This document shows positions 41,462 to 56,400 of a DNA stretch of 64,000 nucleotides, piece after piece. Within the stretch, counting starts at the first letter, position 1. The number at the start of each line of letters is the position of its first letter. The translations under genes and the position numbers were made by a program. Source of the stretch: Talpa occidentalis (Eukaryota; Chordata; Mammalia; Eulipotyphla; Talpidae). Location of the stretch: contig NW_023603184.1 in the NCBI RefSeq assembly GCF_014898055.3, positions 120,332,615-120,396,614 of the forward strand, read 5' to 3'. The notes under the pieces were generated by a model. It was not told the DNA's origin. It saw only the letters and a program-made list of their open reading frames with translations, and did no database searches.

Positions 41462-44400
41462 CATCTTTAGAGACACACCACCCAAAGCAGTGATAGTGAA
41501 GGCCAAGATAAACAGCTGGGATTACATCAAATTAAAGAGCTTCAGGACAACAAAAGACACAATAACCAAAACAAAGAGAAGCCCCACTGACTGGAAGAAA
41601 ATTTTTGCACACAACAATGATGCTAAAGGACTGATTATAGTAGAATTTTAAATTTCAAAGTAGTAGTCCTTGTTGTGAATGTTATGTTTATATTTTCTAC
41701 TTACTTCTGTTGAGAACCTTTCATATTGTTTCTAGTCTGGTGATTATAAATAAAGCTGATATAAAAAAAAAAAATAAATAAATACTATACCTTGATTTTA
41801 TTGAAACAGTGTAAGTGTTTCCTAAAACTGCCACAGTTGGAATAAGGACAAATGCTAAAGGTTTACATGGGTCAGGATTAAGTTTAAAGTAATACCTGTT
41901 TCAAGGAGGAAAAAAAAATAAATCAATCAGCAAAACATACAAAAACATACAAAACAACAAATTTCAAAACATTCCAGTAATAATATGGATATGAGAGCTC
42001 TAAAAAGGTTATAAAATCTTTAATAAATAATTTTTGCTATAGGTCATCTTTATACCAAAATTTTTACATGGACAATTATGTTCAGAAACTACTAAAGGAA
42101 ATAAAAATATACAACATGAAAGCAATTCCTTTTTCTAACAGGCATATACCTGCAAGGACATATAAAAATGTTTTCATAAAGTAAATCATTTTAAAAATAT
42201 TAAGGCTGCACTATTTTAAAAAATGAAAAAATATATATGTAAAGCATTGTCTCTTATAGTTTTAAAATTCAAATTCTCATCTCTTGCATTCACTAACAAT
42301 GAGATCTCTATAACCTTCAGAATCATAAATTTGTGTTTTCAATTTTCTCTTTAATATAGGAACAAGGGCCTCCCCGGAGGCGCAGCAGTTAAGCGCTGGG
42401 CTGCGAAGCTGCCCGCAGCCTCTGCAGCGCCGGTTCTATCCCTGGCCACCGGGTGAGGGTCCCACATGACGCGCAGACCTCTCCTGCTGCCCGCTGCTCC
42501 CCTCAGCAGTGTACTTCGTCAGTCTGCCAGCTCTGCTCTACCCTCTGGCTCTGGTGAATTCTCTCAGCCTCCCGCGCTTCTGACTGTACCCCGTGCTTAT
42601 ATAAAATAAATGAATCTTTAAAAAAAAATGAAAAAAAAAATAATATAGGAACAAAAATCTGGATCTTGACTAAAATGAGGGACAAAGAAATGACATTAAC
42701 AACTTTTGATTTATTGAACTAATTTTGGTTTTGTAGACTTTTGCCAAAAAATTGCAATACTTAGATAACTTGAAAGCTTTATAATAAATATTTCTGAAAA
42801 CTATATTGAGCAAAAAGGGCCATTACTTAAGTGAGATGATCTATTTATATTTTTTAACCAATTTACCAATGACTCAATAGTCTAGAAATAATCTTAAAGG
42901 GCATTTCCAGGCTCTCATTTTCCTAGGACATATGAGGTAAAAAAGCAATGACAGTTTTCAGTAGTAAAATAATAATCATTAATTTTAGTTCCATGTGTAG
43001 TACACATTATAAAAGTACACATTTTTTCATTAGTAGTATTTTAAAATGTAAGCATTTTCTTCCCCCAAATTTAAGAAAACAAAATTGATCATGAATTGTG
43101 AACAACTTCAGTCAACAAAGTACAATTTCACATATGCTTTGATTCAAAGAAGGTTAAAGGTAAAATTCAATATATTCACTATTTGGGGGGAAGATTTTTC
43201 AGGAAGTTTGTATTCCCAAAGTTTCTACTTTTATGGTTAGAGAGAAAATGTGAACAAATTGAAAATAAAATTCAAGCAACATAACTGCCTACTTTTGAGG
43301 AAGTTTTAAGGACCACTTAACCCAGCAAGTCTCTACTTGCAGATATTTATTGTTTGAACCATATAAAGTATAATTATATAAATAAAACGCACCTAAGATT
43401 CTTTAACCAATAAATTAAAGATGGCATACTGAGTAACACAATCCATGTTAGTAAGTTAATCACAGTACTGTGCATGCGGAGACTATCTTCAGCATCGCTG
43501 GCAGACAAATGAAGATTGTGTACTGTAGAGTCTTTATGATGATTGGATTTTTTTTCACTTCTTCTAGAGTGTTTAGGATTCTATAAAGCAATGAAATGAA
43601 ACAAGAAAATTAATAAAAATTTAAGTTTACTGTTCTATTCAGAATCATACGCAATTACTTAACACTTAAATAAATACATTTTCCACTACTGAATTGCTAT
43701 TACTGAAACTATCCTGCTTAAAAGTACTTTGAAGCAGTTATAAAAATCTCATTCCTTTGACTTGCTACTCCATGACGGAGAACATATCATCTATGTAAGT
43801 ATTACTTGAAGTAAAATTTAAAAGATTATTTGTACTAACAAAAATAACACATGTACTGGCAAGGATCAAATGAAAATTCATCTAAATCTATTTTAGTATT
43901 CATTAGGTTCACTTTGCTTAAAGTTAGTTAAGTTTATATCTTTTAAACATTTTAAAATCCTAGATTTTAAAACAAAACTTTTACATTTTCCCAAATACTT
44001 CCTTATTAAAGTAATGTAGAGTGTTGAAAATAAAACATACCACAGGATGGCTATTTTTCAAAGTTGTTATGCTGGCTTGCAGATGAACAATCTGAGAAAA
44101 AGAAATTTTTATTTTGAAACAAGAAACCAATTTCACTAAAATTGAGAGGTAGCATAATGTGAAATTTTAAAAATATAAACTAAAAATTCCCTTAAATATT
44201 TAAAAACATTATTTTAGAAAAGATACACAATAGCTACAAATGCTTGCAATATGCATTAAAAGACAAAAAATCACAAACTTTCAGTGTTAGAACCACAATA
44301 TAAGTCTATATCTTTTACATTCTGTAAGCTGTTAGAATGATGCTCTGTTATAGTAAAGTGTCCTGGAGTCAAAATTTTGATAATATTTAAAATAGTATAA

Positions 44401-47400
44401 AAAGCTTAACTTGTTTAATATATTCTAAACCCTTACAAACCCTATTAACTATATGTGTTGGTAAAATGTTTCTAAGAACATGAGAAAGTTTGTAACTTTA
44501 GTAGGCTTCCTTAAGTATCTGAGAAATTTTTTGCTTAGTCAGTTATTTTAAAAATCAAATTAAAAAACTGAAAATATATTTATAAATTCAAAAAGCTCTC
44601 AATAGTTTTTTTCTGATGGACATAAATTTTCTTGGAAAACTGAAAATCATCTATAATATGCATTTATTAGTGTTAAAAGCAGGAGCAAATAAACCCTTTG
44701 CTTAAACAAGGAAAAACTATTATCCATTCTAGTATCACCTTTCCCTACCTAAAAGTGAAGAGCATGCAGTCATATAACCTAGAATTTTCTGCAAAACTAT
44801 TGGCCTTCTTTGACATATTTGTCACTTACTCAGTAAAATTATCATCCTAATTAATTTTATCATTGGTTTCGGAATCTTTAGCAACACTACTAATATTTTA
44901 CATAATCTCAGCAAGATTGACAGCTTGATCATTCTGATGTTTTTTCTATTACGCATGTTCAAAGGCAGGTGTGCTATGGAAACAACCCAAATGCCCAAAA
45001 ATAGATGACTGGATCAAGAAGATGTGGCACATATACACAATGGAATATTACTCAGCAATCAAAAAAGATAAACTCATGCAATTTGCAGCAACATGGATGG
45101 AGCTGGAAGGGCTCACGCTCAGCGAAATAAGCCAGAAAGAAAAACGTGTGAAATGTTTTTTAAAAAGTTAATATGACTAGCAAAAGCAAGAAGCAATGTG
45201 AAACAGAGTATATCTTTCCCCCTCCCTTTTTTTTAAACAAAGAAACCTAATTTAGATTAATAATTTCAGTTCTATAGTGAACTGAAATCTTAATAGCCAA
45301 GACGTTTTATAAAATAAACAAGCAAAAAACTTTATACTTAAACCTGTTAAATAGCAGAAGGTTACCATTATAGTAAATAGAATTTTCATTAACAATACCT
45401 ATAGGAACTTTCCTATAAGAAATTCGATGCCTGTCCACTACAAAGTCCAGTCATTTTGACTACTGACTTGACATACCTTAAACACATAATAAAGGTAAGT
45501 AAGAAGTATGGCAAATGCTCCACAAGTTGTCCAACTAACTATGATCAAAATAATTGTCAAACAGGGCAAATTTGGTGATAACATCTTGATATCTTTAGGA
45601 AGTTCAGAAGGCCTGGAATAACAAAAATAAAGCTTTTAAAAACAATTTAATAGTTACTTATACAGTCATAGATAGGAAGAAAACAATAATCTATCAGCCT
45701 CTCCTTATTAAAATGCAAGTGGCATACAGTAAGATATTTTTTACATAATGGCGAGGGATGATATAACTGACTTTAAGTTCTGATAATGCCTCTTCTATTT
45801 AGATATACCATGGCTTATATTTGTACTGCAGAAGAGAAAATGTTGCTAAAGATAGTCATTAATTATAGGCCCTATGACAGACATTTCTGAACTTGATAGG
45901 AGGGACAGGTTTCTATTTCTCAAAGTTTCTTGATTATTCAAAACCATGATGCTAATGTCAGAAGCACCTCAGAGGCATGGAAAAAGATCCTCTCTGTGAC
46001 AGTAAAGCACATAATATGTCTGGTAAGGAGGAGTGGCAATGGAAATTAGATCTGTGGTTTATCAGAAAAGCCTATCAGTAACCTACACTGCATCTTAGGC
46101 TTATAATAAAACTCTGTGCAATGTTTTAAATACATTTGATCCTCAACATCTCAATTAATCTTTTGTCTTTAGGTTTGATTGAAAGTCAGTATATAAAAGC
46201 ATTATGAGAGAAATACTTTCTCCTTGAAAAGAGTTGAAACAGTGAAATTTAAAAATGTGTGCTATTTATCAAAGCTTTTTGATTAACTCTTAAACACTAG
46301 GATCAAAATCAAATATAGCAAATAACTTGCAATAAATGGCTATCTTTGCAAAAATATAACACTGATTCATGTTTTTTTAGTTACACATCTCTCCTTAGAA
46401 ATTATCAGTGAAAGAAAATTAATTTTAAGGCCCACTACAGAATATTATTTTTTTCTTAATTAAGAGCAACGAGAAAGATTTTAGTCATTTATTCTTTACC
46501 TTTTCAAAGCCAGCCACAATGAAGAAAGCAGTCTCACAGTTGTAGAAGAGAGTAGTCCACCCCAATAGGCAGTACACGTTCCAAATAGAAAGAGAATCAA
46601 GGAAACAAGGGGGAAACACATACTCTGACTAGTTAAAACGATGGCATCTAATTCTGGTAATAATAATACATCCCATAGTTCTTTAAACCATTTATATCTG
46701 TGAATAAAAGATTACATAAAATTAAAAAATATCAATAACTGACATTCAACAATCTAGTATTTGAGGTCTCTGATCATTCACTGGAGTTCCTTAAGTTCTA
46801 TGATGCTTAATTTATAATTATACTAGGAAACAAATTTCAGTTCTTGTAGGGAGAAAGTCATGATCTCCCAAGTGAGTGTCCTGATCTTCAAGGATCTGAG
46901 TCCTATGCAAAAATACAACTTTACTGTTCTCTACTGATCCTTTACCGAAGACATGTTAGAAAAGTTAAAAAGTTAACTAGAAAGCAAAAGTTAGAAAGTT
47001 AAAAGCTAATTGTAAGGACAGAAAAAAGTTGTAAGTGATGGTTCCTAACCAAAAGCCACAAAGTGTAAATAAATTAAGAATGAAATGTTAAGTAGGATAG
47101 AGAGATCTAAAATACATTTGGGAAGAAAAAGTGAACTAAGGCACTATTTCATCAAGAATAGGGGACTGTGGTGATGGTGCATGGGTGAATTGGTGAAGGA
47201 ACTTCTATGGGTACTACACCTGAGGTGGGTAAAAGAAAGCAAACATGGTTCAAAAATGAACAATGATGCAAAATATATATAAATTAAAAAATTAAAATAA
47301 ATAAAATAAATTACATTAAAAAATAACAATTTGTGATAGATACTCCTTCACAGGCTAGGGGTAAAGTCTCAGCACTATCAATGCTATCACCACTACGGCC

Positions 47401-50400
47401 AGAGTTCAATCCCTGGCTAGGGAGCTAACCCATGGCACAGCAGACATCTCCTGTCTTGCCTGCTGCTCCCCTAAGCAGTGTATTTCAGCAAATCCTTCTG
47501 TTCTGCTCCCCACTGTCTCTGGTGAATGCTATTACTCCATCCCAGTTCTTCTATGCAAAATAAATAAATATTAAAAAAAAGAATATGGGATACTCGAAAA
47601 TCAGGAACATTACATCTCTTTGCAAATGTTAAAGGCATGTTATATTTACATTTAAGTTTAGACTGATACAAGTTCAATAATTACTTTTGGAAAGGTTATA
47701 CTAGGAAAGTAAATGTTGATATACTTATAAGGCCTTTGTCTAAGAGAAAAAATTCCACTTAACAGATCACATCAATTGCCATCAATCTGTATGAAAATTT
47801 ATGCTTCATTTTGGAATTTAACATAATGTTCTATATATAAAACAAAAGTAAAATCCTTACCATAAAACTTACCCCAAGAGAAATTTAATCATAATTACAA
47901 AAGGATCGACTTTGTATGGTTTGGCTTCTTTATCCAACATAGTAGCATATTCTAAGCAATGACCTGGTGATTAAAACAAATTATATGTAGTAGAAAATGC
48001 AAGGTAAGTTTGAGACATTTTATCTTGCATTGTCTGTAACAGTAACATATTTCATGTCCTAGAAAGCATGTGTCTTTATTACTATCTCAGAGACACTCCT
48101 CAAAAGATTAAAAAATATTGTAATTCAATGGTTCTCATAGAAGAGTACATATTCAATCACTTGTGAAACAAATTCAGAAAGCCAAGAGTGAGATTTCACC
48201 AAAGTTTGCTTTTTCTCAAAGTTCTACTGGTAATTTTTTAAAAAGAACTTTACTGAGAAATAATTCTCATCACACACAATTCACCCATTTAAAGTGTGTG
48301 TAATTTAGTGGTTTTATCAGAGAAGTTCATCCATTTCCATAATCCAGCAGAACATATTTATTACTGCTAGAAGAAATTATTCCCCAACACTCTATTTCCA
48401 CTGCTTCTCCATTCCTAGGCAACCACTGATTTAATTTTTGTCTCTAAATATTGGCTTATGCTGAACATTTCATATAAATGGAATTATATATGTGGTCTTT
48501 TGGGACAGACTCCTTTCATTAGCATGGTCACAGCATTCATCATGCTATAGCATATTTTATTTATCCATTCATCAAATGACAGACACTTTGGTTATTTTCA
48601 CTTTTTGGCTCTTATGGATTAGTGCTCCTCTGAACATTAGTTTAGAAGTTTAGTATGGGTGCATGTTTTCAGTATGCTTGGGTATACCTTGCTGAGTCAT
48701 ACAAAAACTATGCTTAACTAGTTGTTTGAGGAACTACCACACTGCTTTCCAAAGCAACTATTTCACTTCATATCCCAGTGTAGGAAGGTTCCAATTTCTC
48801 CCCACTATCATTAACACTGGTTATGATATGTCTTTTTGTTTTTTTTTATTACAGTCATTCTAATGAATATGATCCATAGATGATTTTTGATAACATTATT
48901 GCTTCAGAACTTTCTTTTAATTGTTTTGAGACCTAATCCATACTTAAATCCTCCAATTAGCCAATATGATCTATTCCTGGGGTTGCTGTGAACTATCTAG
49001 ATACAAATCTTCTATTTTTGAAAATCAATTATCAAGTCATTTGAAACTAAGAATGAGGTGTCTTGTTCAAACTTTCAAAATAAAAAAAAGACATTCAAAT
49101 TCAGTTGATACCATATTGCCAGAATAATCTCTTAGTTAAAAGGTTGGATCTGGGCAAATCACTTGAAAGCTGCTTCCTTTCTGGAATATAAGTTAGATCA
49201 GGTTAGAATGATCACTAAAGGCAGAAATGAAACTGTAAAAAGTCATGGAAGGAAGGAGTAGCTACAGAAGGATCTGGCAAGACTGAAATGGTGAGGGGGA
49301 CTTTGGACTGCTTTTATCTTTAGCCCTACTCTCTTTTCCTACCTCTTATCTTCCTTGATTAGCATCTGAGTCCAACAAGAGTGTAAGTGTCTTATAAAGT
49401 TTAGGCTCCTGGGAAACTGTTCCAACTGCTATAATCGTGGAAGGGTTCCCCCCCATCCAATGTACTGTAATTTCTGTATTTGCTTTAAATCTGTTCTCTA
49501 CTCTTTACTTTGCTCTGAATTTTGAGAGGCTGACTTTTATGGACTAGCTTCTTGTTAAGTTCAGTGAATGAGAGGCACTGGCAGATATGAGGATGGAAGG
49601 AAATAAAGCTATTATTTCTCCACTTTTTCCCCTGCTGAGACACAAGCTGACTGACAGAGATTACAGCATTCCCATACGTATGTAGAGTTCCAGCTACAGT
49701 AACGTTGCCCTCTTCTACTGATCTCTAGGTTTGCTCCTTCCCTGGCTGATAACCAGGAATACTAGGTGGCTGTTGCTAATCTGGTACTTTATCATTTCTT
49801 GTTGGTTTCCCTTAACTCTACATATACCTTTGAAATTGTCCCTTCTTTAAACTTTCAATCATTCCAGTCAATGTGCCAAGACCTAATTGCTACAGTCCAA
49901 ATAGTATACTGAATGCTTACTATGTGCTTTGTATTATATTAGGCAGCAAAAATAGAACAGAGGACAAGACCCCTATCAATGAGTGTCTTCTTAAGGATTT
50001 CTCAGAATAGATGAAAGAAACTTTTGGCACAAGGGTATAAAATGGAGAAAACAATAAGGCATTTCCTTGGGGAGCTCTTTAACCTGAAAGAATCTGAAAG
50101 CCTTGTATGCTTAAAGGTAATGAGTTGTGAATTTTTGTAAAAGTGGTATGTGCTCATTAGTTAAATGAAAGATAAAAAAGTAGTAATGCACCATTGAGGA
50201 ACGAAGGAAGACAGGGAGGGAGGGACAGAGGAAGAAATAGAAAAATTCTTACCTGTTAAGAAAAGAGAGGATAACTGTCCTCCATAAGCAAGAAGAATGC
50301 TAGATACGACATAAGCAGGGACAGCTCCACCATGAAATCTCACAATCTGGAAAACAGACAAATCAACAGGCAACTTCTCAATAGTTGTGTTAGCGAAATA

Positions 50401-53400
50401 TATGCACTTTCACATGGAATAAAAATATCATTCTTGACTTTATGCCTTTCCTGTGATGGCCACAGATATTTCCAGTAATGGGTATCAAAACTCTAATTAA
50501 AATACATGCTAAAAATACATGTTAAATATATGTTACAATACATGTTAAAAATATATAGTACATTAGAAATATGTTATCTGGATTTCATTAAAGCCATAAT
50601 AAAGAGAATATATAATTGAGTAGCATATGCCAAATATCTTATATGCATCATCGCATGATCTCCTCCCCCAAATCCTTTGAAGTAGTTCATATCCCTATTT
50701 TAACAGATGAAGAAATTTATCATTATCTGGATTAAACATATTCATTTGCACACTCATTTGCACTTAGAACATGATATGCTATCAAAAAATATTAGCCATT
50801 ATTATTAAGCTTTTATGTTTCATTCTTTGGAAATCTTGTGGAATGGGATTTCACCACTACATTATAGTGCCTCAAATCACTTAACTGATTCAATCTCTAA
50901 AAAGCATTCAGTAGTCTACACTTACCCGTAAGGAATATGTTCCACGATCCCTAATGGATGCCTGAAACCACCCAAACCTAATACACTGTTTTTCGTTATA
51001 CATACATACCTATGATAAAGTTTAACTTAAAATTTAGACATAGTAAGAGATTAATAGCAATAACTTATAATAAAAATAGAAAAATTATAATACTATAATA
51101 AAAGTTACGTGAATATGACCTCTCTATTTCAAAATATTTACTGTATGTAATATTTTCAGACCATGGTTGATGACAGGGAACTGAAACTGAGTAATGTGAA
51201 ACCATGATATGGTTTGTACATTTGTACAATAAAACAGAAACAAAGTGAGTGTTACAATCTTTTAAAGTTTAATTTTAAAAGGAAATTTACTTTAGCTATG
51301 TTATCCATTCCACAGAAGTTTTAAGAAAATATATAGACTCCTCTGGCAATCTGATAAAAGCTATGGAAATGCATATTTAGACAAAATGTTGCATAACATT
51401 TCAGAAATTCAAGATCTCCTTGAACTTCCTCCATGGATCCTCAGGGTTAGATTCCTTACTTTGGACTGTAACTTTACTTCTCAATAGTTGTGTGTCCTTG
51501 GTCAAGCACTTTACCCTTCCTTTTCCCTATGCCCCTATCTAAAAAATAATTGACATAAATAGCACTTACTTCACAGGGTATTCATTTGTGTATTAAATGT
51601 ATTCATTTGTGTAAAGCATTTGGAACATAACTGGCATGGGTAAGTTACCAGAAAATATTTGATGCTATTATTAACCTTTAATGCCCTTCCCTGTGTTTAG
51701 AATTATTTTTTTAGAAATCTTGTACAGAGTATTCTTAACATAAAATTTCTTTTCAGTGAATGTCACTGATTTAAGAATTAAATGTTATATTGGGCCACAG
51801 ATACAGCTTTCAGACACATTTCATTTGGTTTAGTACCTGGCACAGTATTCCCTTACATTTTGAATTATATGCTAAAATTGAAAAATTAAATGATTTTGTG
51901 TAAAAATTCAGATTTCTAATTTCTCTTAAAATCTAAAGATTTGGCAACACTGCACTGATTCCTACAAATAATCTACTAGAGTTTATATAATTCTCCTGAG
52001 AAAGCACTTTTTCCTTATTTTTTTGTCCTCTCTTCCATTACAGTAGACTAGAGAATGTGTATAAATGTTTCAGTGAGTGTGATGTGGTAACATACACCTA
52101 TAGTTCAAAATCAATACAATGCTATAAACCATGCAAAAAAATTGTATTAAAAAATAAAATATGCATTAGAAAAAAGACTGTAAATATACTATTCACTTTC
52201 CCTTTTTCCAAAAAAGATATTAATTTTAAAAAACATTATCTAACTAAAAACTAAACATGGTGGGCCTCCCTGGTGGCGCAGTGGTTGAGCGCTGGGCTGT
52301 GAAGCTGCCCGCAGCCTCTGCAGCGCCAGTTTGATCCCCGGCCGCGGTCCCACATGGTGCGCAGACTTCTCCTGCCGCCCACTGCTCCCCTCAGCAGTGT
52401 ACTTCGGTCCTTCTGCCTGTTCTGCTCTCCGCTCTGGCTCTGATGAATTCTCTCACCCTCCCGCACTTCTGACTGTACCCAGTGCTTGTATAAATAAATA
52501 AATAAATAAATCTTTAAAAAAAAAAAAAAAAAAACAAACAACTAAACATGGTCCCAAGTGGTATCTTTATGCCTCTCCCAGTCTTCTGTGAGTGAATCAC
52601 AACAGTGGAAAAGTGAATTATTTTTAAAGAGTAAAGAAGATACACAACTTCAATTCATTCTCCCTATAATTTGTTCTCAAGCTAAACTTTTAAACAAATA
52701 TGAAGAACATTTTATATCTTTTCAATAATTTGAGGCCTTTGACATTTGAAAAAAGTAACTATACCTGTGATCCTAACAAAACCCACACATTCTCATTTCT
52801 AAGAAAAATTTGCAGTCAAAACAATAATATTAGCCTGCCCCTTTTTGGTGCACATATACCTATGCTTGATTATAGAGTATTAAGCTAAGTTGGCTTTTCT
52901 TGTCACTTATCTAAATTATGTACTCCGGAAATAATATGGATAAGAATGTTATATCCTCAACCCATACCTCTGTGTACAGTAACATGCCTTTGGGTACTAA
53001 AACTAAAATTAACAGTCCAAGAGATAATTTTTCTTAATAATTGGTCCCTTAAAATTTTAGAGTATTTATTACAACTGTCCAGGATGCTATTTTCTAACTT
53101 ATACTAATACTTAATCTTCTCTTTCTTTATAGCACAAAATTTAATAATAATCACAATTTAGTTCTCACCATATTGTTGTGAGGATGGAAGGAGATAATGC
53201 ATATTCTAAGAGTCTTTAATTTTGATTTGTGAGTTTTATTATAAATATGGAATTAAATGACTTAAGTTTTTAAAGTTTTTTATGCCTGGACTGCAAAACA
53301 CAACAGACCAAAAAATAAATTAAGTGAAGTAATAAAAGGCACAATAAAAAATTTAGTGAATTTTCAAATTATATAATTTCTCTGACTAATCTATATTATC

Positions 53401-56400
53401 TATCTGAGTCTGGGTTATAATATTCTGTAAATTACAATGATGTTAAATAAAAAATATCATTCTACTGCTTGCAAAATAATTTTTTTAACAATATTATGTT
53501 CCCCAAATAAATTTAAACATGCTTATTTTTAATAAGCTTACTTTTACCTTTACAAACTGAACATGTACAACATAAAAAGTCCTTTGAAAATGTTCACTTA
53601 TTTGGCACCTATTGATTTGATTTGACTGAAATACAGCATGTATGAGCAAACTGAAATCCAAATGACATTCATTTAGCAAAAAAAAAAAAAAAATTAACAT
53701 TTTCATATTCAGGAATCAGTTCTCATTTCTTGGAGTGCCAAACATGAAAGCATCAACTTAAAGCCAGGGATGGCTACCTATGGCCTGTGTGCCAAAAATG
53801 GTTTCTAGATTTTATTACTAGGTAGAAGAAGAAAAGCAATAGATGTAACAGAGGCAGCAGCAGCATGAAACCATATGTGCTCTGCTAAATACTTACCATC
53901 TGATATTTTATAGAAATGATTTACAACCCCTTCTTTATAGTATCTATCCACAAGGCAATAAATAATCAGCCAAAAGTTTTTCTTACCTGTCCAAGTATTT
54001 GTGAAAAGGAAGTCTTAACTGTCACCTAGTTTAAAACAATCATTAAAAAAAGGTTATTTTCTCTACTCCTCTACTTCATATTTTATTAAATAACTTCTGC
54101 ACATATCTAGCCATAAACATTATTTTGTTATAATGATAAACATGAAAACACTCAAAATCTTAAAAGAATCTTTCTTTTATATCAAGAGTAATTTTATGTT
54201 TAGTATACATTCTCATATTCTAATTCTTTGACCATCAGGTGATTGCTGTGGTACATGTGGCAATCCTTTACTTATTAGAACATTTAATTAACCAGAATAG
54301 TATATTATCAGACCATGTAAGCCTAAAAGAGTTTATTGAATACCATGTTCAGAAGCTAATTTGCTAAAAAAATTAAGCACAAATTAATAAACGTACTATA
54401 TAACTAGTACTTTAAAATCTCAACCCTACAACTACATACCACTAATTTGGTTAAGCTAAATTTTTCTGAGTAAAGTTCATAAAAATAGATTTCACATAAT
54501 ATAAAACCAGGAACAAACAGCACATTTAGTAAAATTAAGACAAAATAATATTTTAAAAAGAAATTTATCATTCATTATTTCTACCATATAGACCCCTTTT
54601 TTGATATTAGGAAATCTGGGAAAAGGAAATAAACCTTCCTAGGGAAGATATACACTTACTCTATTTTGTCAAAATATGGACTCGAGTAACCAAAACAAAG
54701 AGAAATCCTACTAAGTGGGATAAAATATTTGTACACTATACATCTGATAAGGGACTGATAGCAAAGATCTACAAAGAGCTTCACAACTCAATAAAAGCAA
54801 ATGACCCAGTCAAAAAATGTGCAGAAAACCTCAAAAAGATGCTTCTTCAAAGAAAAAATGCAAGTGGCCAACAGCATATGAAAAAATGTTGAACATTACT
54901 AATTATCAGGGAAATGCAAATCAAAACCATAATGAGATACTACCTCATATTTTTGAGAAAGGTCCATCTTATTTTTATTTTAAAGATTTATTTACTTATT
55001 TATGCATAGAAGAATTGGGGTGTTGGCCAGAGGTGCGGGAGATGAGAGGATTCACCAGAGACAGAGTGGGTAGTGGATCTACAGAAACACACTGCTAAGG
55101 GGAGCAGGGGTGAGACAGGAGAGATCTGCCGTGCCATATGTGGATTATCTCCCTGGCCAGGATCAAACTCAGACCACAGCGGTGGTAGCGTGAGGGCACT
55201 GAGACTTAACCTCTAGGGAGGCCCTGATAATGGTCCATCTTAAAAAAAACTGGAAACAACAAATGCTTGTCAGGATATGGAGCGAAAGGAACCCTCTTTT
55301 ACTGCTGGTAGGAATGCAAATTGGTCCAATCACTGTGGAAAGCTGTATGAAGTTTCCTCAAAACACTGAAAATGGATCTAGGGCCTCCCCTGGTGGTGCA
55401 GCGGTTGAGCGCTGGGTTGCGAGGCTGCCCGCAGCCTCTGCAGCGCCAGTTCAATCCCCGGCCACAGGCGAGGGTCCCGCAAAAAAGAGAAAAAAAAGAA
55501 AAAAAAAGAAAATGGATCTACTATATGATCCAGCAATTCCACTCCTAGGAATCTATGCAAAGAACACAAAAACGCTAATTTGAAAGGAAACCTTCATTCC
55601 TATGTTTATTGCATCATTATTTACATTAGCTAAGATAAGGAAACAACCCAAGTGCCCCAAACGGATGAACAATCAAATGGGGTATATATACACAATGGAA
55701 TACTACTCAGCAATAAAAAAAAAAAGATAAATTCATGCCATTTGCAGCAACATGGATGAAGCTGGGAGGATTTATTCTAAGTGAAATAAGTCAGAGGAAA
55801 AAGATAAATACCGAATGGTTTTACTTTTATCTAGAATATAGAGAAAATGTTACAAGGGGTCAGGAAAAAAGACAAAACTTGCAAACTGACCATAGATGTG
55901 AGGCATACAGCAGGGGAGAAGGCGTGGGGACAAAACAGGGGAAGGAAGAGCACAATGGGCTATAGTGATTGATCATGGGTGCTATGATGGTAGGAGAACT
56001 ATGGGGACTATGCCTGTGGTGAGAAACCAATTACTGCATAAAAATGAACAATAATGTAAGAAAATAAATAAATTTAATTATAAAAAATATATAAGGACTT
56101 CTGGATAATAATAGGTTGTCAGAAAAGTCATGACACATTAAAACAGACAAAATACTTCGTGACTTTTCTGATAACCCAATATAAAGCATTTGTAGTAACA
56201 AATTATTAGAGAGCATGAAGTATTTGAAGTCAAATTATTAATGCAAATCTTAACATCTCTGTGATATTAGAAATGTGAAGAAACAAGTAAAAAACATAAA
56301 AGCCTATTCTAGAGGATTATTGGTGCTTTTATGGTAAGTTTGGTGTGGTAACATACATCTGAAGAGGTGTGAACCTATACCCTTAAATCATATACAGTGT

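Larger units (their letters stand above)
34967..41795 (+). mobile_element. Full-length L1 with intact ORFs and a 3' transduction
   Basis: L1 body from about 34981 to 41459, then 41460-41762 of transduced DNA and a second A tail (41763-41774). The whole is enclosed by a direct repeat AAATACTATACCTT at 34967-34980 and 41780-41793; two more bases (GA) also match. The insertion point reads GATT/AAAT, which fits the L1 endonuclease preference. Parts: 5' UTR to 36290, ORF1, a 73-bp spacer, ORF2, a G-rich 3' UTR, AATAAA at 41418-41423 and a pure run of 29 A. It lies in the last PGAP1 intron, antisense to the gene. The open frames, unbroken A tail and perfect TSD all point to a recent insertion. Confidence 0.95.
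54685..56082 (+). mobile_element. L1 3' fragment with two nested SINEs
   Basis: L1 ORF2 end and 3' UTR in sense orientation, interrupted by SINEs at 54972-55231 and 55381-55508. Removing these leaves one continuous L1 order (AACATTACTAATTATCAGGG, ATGATCCAGCAATTCCACTC, CAATGGAATACTACTCAGCA). Ends in AAATAAATAAATTT. Frames are broken. Antisense to PGAP1. Confidence 0.85.

Noticed and set aside
41460..41762. Separate L1 insertion right after the full-length L1
   Set aside because: No target duplication surrounds this piece alone. The only TSD encloses both it and the full-length L1, so it is part of one inserted RNA copy.
54660..56100. TSD for the nested L1 (AAAATATGGACT against AAAATATATAAGGACT)
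   Set aside because: Only a loose match in AT-rich flanks; not strong enough to call.
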